Origin: JAGOEF01 sp964511665
GTDB lineage: Bacteria; Bacteroidota; Bacteroidia; Bacteroidales; ML635J-15
Direction of reading: 5' to 3'
Length of the DNA: 33,742 bases
Assembly: GCA_964511665.1 (NCBI GenBank)
Contig: CAZEHA010000041.1
Coordinates: 1 to 33,742, forward strand
In this document: positions 33,007 to 33,742 of the stretch, in pieces
Numbering within the stretch: position 1 is the first letter of the stretch
Layout: every line of letters begins with the position of its first letter
Translations under genes and position numbers: made by a program
The notes under the pieces: generated by a model
Seen by the model: only the letters and a program-made list of their open reading frames with translations
The model's database searches: none
Told to the model about the DNA's origin: nothing

Positions 33007-33535
33007 TTCGTTTATGTAAACGTTCTACAAGTGCTTTTTTTGCCTTCAGGTATTGCGATTTCGAAGTACTTTCGGAACAACCGAGCATTTCGGCAATTTC
33101 TTTATGCGGATATCCTTCTATAGCAAACAGGTTGAACACTGTTTTATATCCTGTTGGCAAGGTGTCGATAATCGCTAGAATATCTTCGGCATTCATCTGT
33201 TTTATTATTGAATTGTTTATCGAATCGGTTTCAGCCAGCTGTTCTTCGCGCAATTCTTCAACACACAGGTTCCGATTTGTTCTTAAGCTATTAATGGCTT
33301 CACGCACCGTTAATCGTCGCAACCATCCTTCGAAGGATCCTTCGAACCGATAATATTCAATTTTATCAATCACCTTAATAAAGCAGTCTTGTAAAAGATC
33401 TTCGGCTTCAGTGCGGTTTTTGGCATACCTAAGACAAATACCGAAAACCAAACCGGAGTATGTTCGATAGAGTTCATCAAAAGCCTTTCTCGACTTTTTC
33501 TGACATTGCCTGATTAGTCTATCGTTATCCGGCAT
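32981..33535 (-). CDS. ECF RNA polymerase sigma factor paired with the T9SS-tail membrane protein
   Basis: The 184-residue protein has sigma region 2 (about 15-80, with AFDELYRTYSGLVFGICLRY, NRTEAEDLLQDCFIKV, GWLRRLTVREAIN) and region 4 (about 125-175, with LPTGYKTVFNLFAIEGYPH, KEIAEMLGCSESTSKSQYLKAKK). This is a typical Bacteroidota ECF factor. The downstream gene overlaps its 3' end and encodes a one-helix membrane protein whose cytoplasmic segment is the likely sigma anchor. P. gingivalis SigP is a precedent for an ECF factor controlling T9SS genes. An ECF-like -35/-10 pair lies just upstream, which suggests autoregulation. A terminator for the next upstream gene isolates this operon. Confidence 0.92.
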   Translation of the reverse strand: MPDNDRLIRQCQKKSRKAFDELYRTYSGLVFGICLRYAKNRTEAEDLLQDCFIKVIDKIEYYRFEGSFEGWLRRLTVREAINSLRTNRNLCVEELREEQLAETDSINNSIIKQMNAEDILAIIDTLPTGYKTVFNLFAIEGYPHKEIAEMLGCSESTSKSQYLKAKKALVERLHKRNDNDGREF

Positions 33536-33551
33536 ACTGTTGCGCTATTAA

Positions 33552-33579
33552 GACACATTTTCATTTAAAAAAGTTGTCC
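33552..33579 (-). promoter_or_regulatory. Candidate ECF-type autoregulated promoter
   Basis: On the minus strand GGACAACTT (33571-33579) resembles an ECF -35 (AAC core). GTGTC (33552-33556, GTC core) follows with 16 bases between AACTT and GTC. The -10 lies about 16 bases before the sigma start codon. No TAnnTTTG box is present, so the gene is probably not read by the primary sigma from here. Confidence 0.4.
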
Positions 33580-33585
33580 GGGCTT

Positions 33586-33628
33586 AAAAAAAAATACTGC
33601 CAAAATCGGGATTTTGGCAGTATTTTTT
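33586..33628 (-). terminator. Rho-independent terminator of the right-edge gene
   Basis: An almost perfect inverted repeat pairs ATACTGCCAAAATC (33594-33607) with GATTTTGGCAGTAT (33610-33623), with A-tracts and T-tracts extending the arms. For minus-strand transcription the hairpin is followed by a run of nine T (A at 33586-33594 on the plus strand). It lies 10 bases after the stop of the gene entering from the right. Confidence 0.85.
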
Positions 33629-33638
33629 ATTTCGACTG

Positions 33639-33742
33639 CTATTTTTCCCTCATCAGGTGCAGCGGACCCTGAAAGTCGTATTCCACTTCGTCGATGCCTA
33701 CGGCCTTGATGATATAGAAATACACACCCGGTGATGCATCGC
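33639..33742 (-). CDS. C-terminal end of a type B T9SS cargo protein (partial)
   Basis: Only the last 34 codons are in the window. The frame from 33742 down to the TAG at 33639-33641 reads a GVYFYIIKAVG strand, then VEYDFQGPLHLMREK. This matches the end of type B T9SS/gliding-motility-associated tails and parallels GVYFYIISAEF...LTLVRD in the nearby membrane protein. The gene continues beyond the window. A strong terminator follows it. Its body and function cannot be seen. Confidence 0.7.
   Translation of the reverse strand, partial: DASPGVYFYIIKAVGIDEVEYDFQGPLHLMREK

Overview
The window comes from a Bacteroidota chromosome, most likely an anaerobic or facultative member near the Bacteroidales/Marinilabiliales. 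The evidence is a short 286-residue primary sigma factor of the Bacteroidota type, several promoters of the TAnnTTTG (-7) class, type IX secretion (T9SS) cargo tails of both type A and type B, PorP/SprF and OmpA-type outer membrane partners, and diaminopimelate epimerase (mDAP peptidoglycan). No species is claimed. Coding density is high: no gap between genes exceeds about 170 bases. I saw no rRNA, tRNA, CRISPR array or insertion sequence.

Region 1 (42-7020, minus strand) is one tightly packed operon for hydrogen metabolism and hydrogen sensing. It runs NuoE-like HydC, NuoF-like HydB, [FeFe]-hydrogenase HydA, then a second H-cluster protein fused to a histidine kinase, a lone receiver, and a receiver plus HisKA protein that stops inside its kinase domain. 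HydABC should couple NAD(H), and possibly ferredoxin, to H2. The kinase and receivers look like a redox/H2-responsive control module. In both H-cluster proteins the usual proton-relay cysteine is replaced by aspartate. The intergenic region to the divergent ECF sigma gene (7192-7692) holds a Rex-like inverted repeat.

Region 2 (7720-18112) is a T9SS surface module. An OmpA/PD40/TPR lipoprotein-like protein and a PorP/SprF protein overlap on the minus strand. They are divergent from a 1479-residue PKD-repeat protein with a type B T9SS tail, which is followed by a beta-propeller protein with a type A tail. The -7 elements of the two divergent promoters lie back to back.

Region 3 (18254-29990) is mostly housekeeping: OsmC, CutC with a transglutaminase-fold lipoprotein, a FolD-like protein resembling dehydrogenase-only Mtd1, a YfcE-type phosphoesterase, RmuC, RsmE, a small outer membrane barrel, the primary sigma factor, an HtrA protease and DapF.

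Region 4 (30056-33742) has a serpin lipoprotein, then an ECF sigma gene overlapping a membrane protein. That protein has a short cytoplasmic anti-sigma-like segment, one membrane helix and a periplasmic part ending in a type B T9SS sorting domain. Another gene ending in a type B tail enters from the right edge. The sigma/T9SS-tail pair is my best candidate for an undescribed system: a T9SS cargo tail tethered to the inner membrane and wired to transcription. The hydrogen-sensing operon is second.
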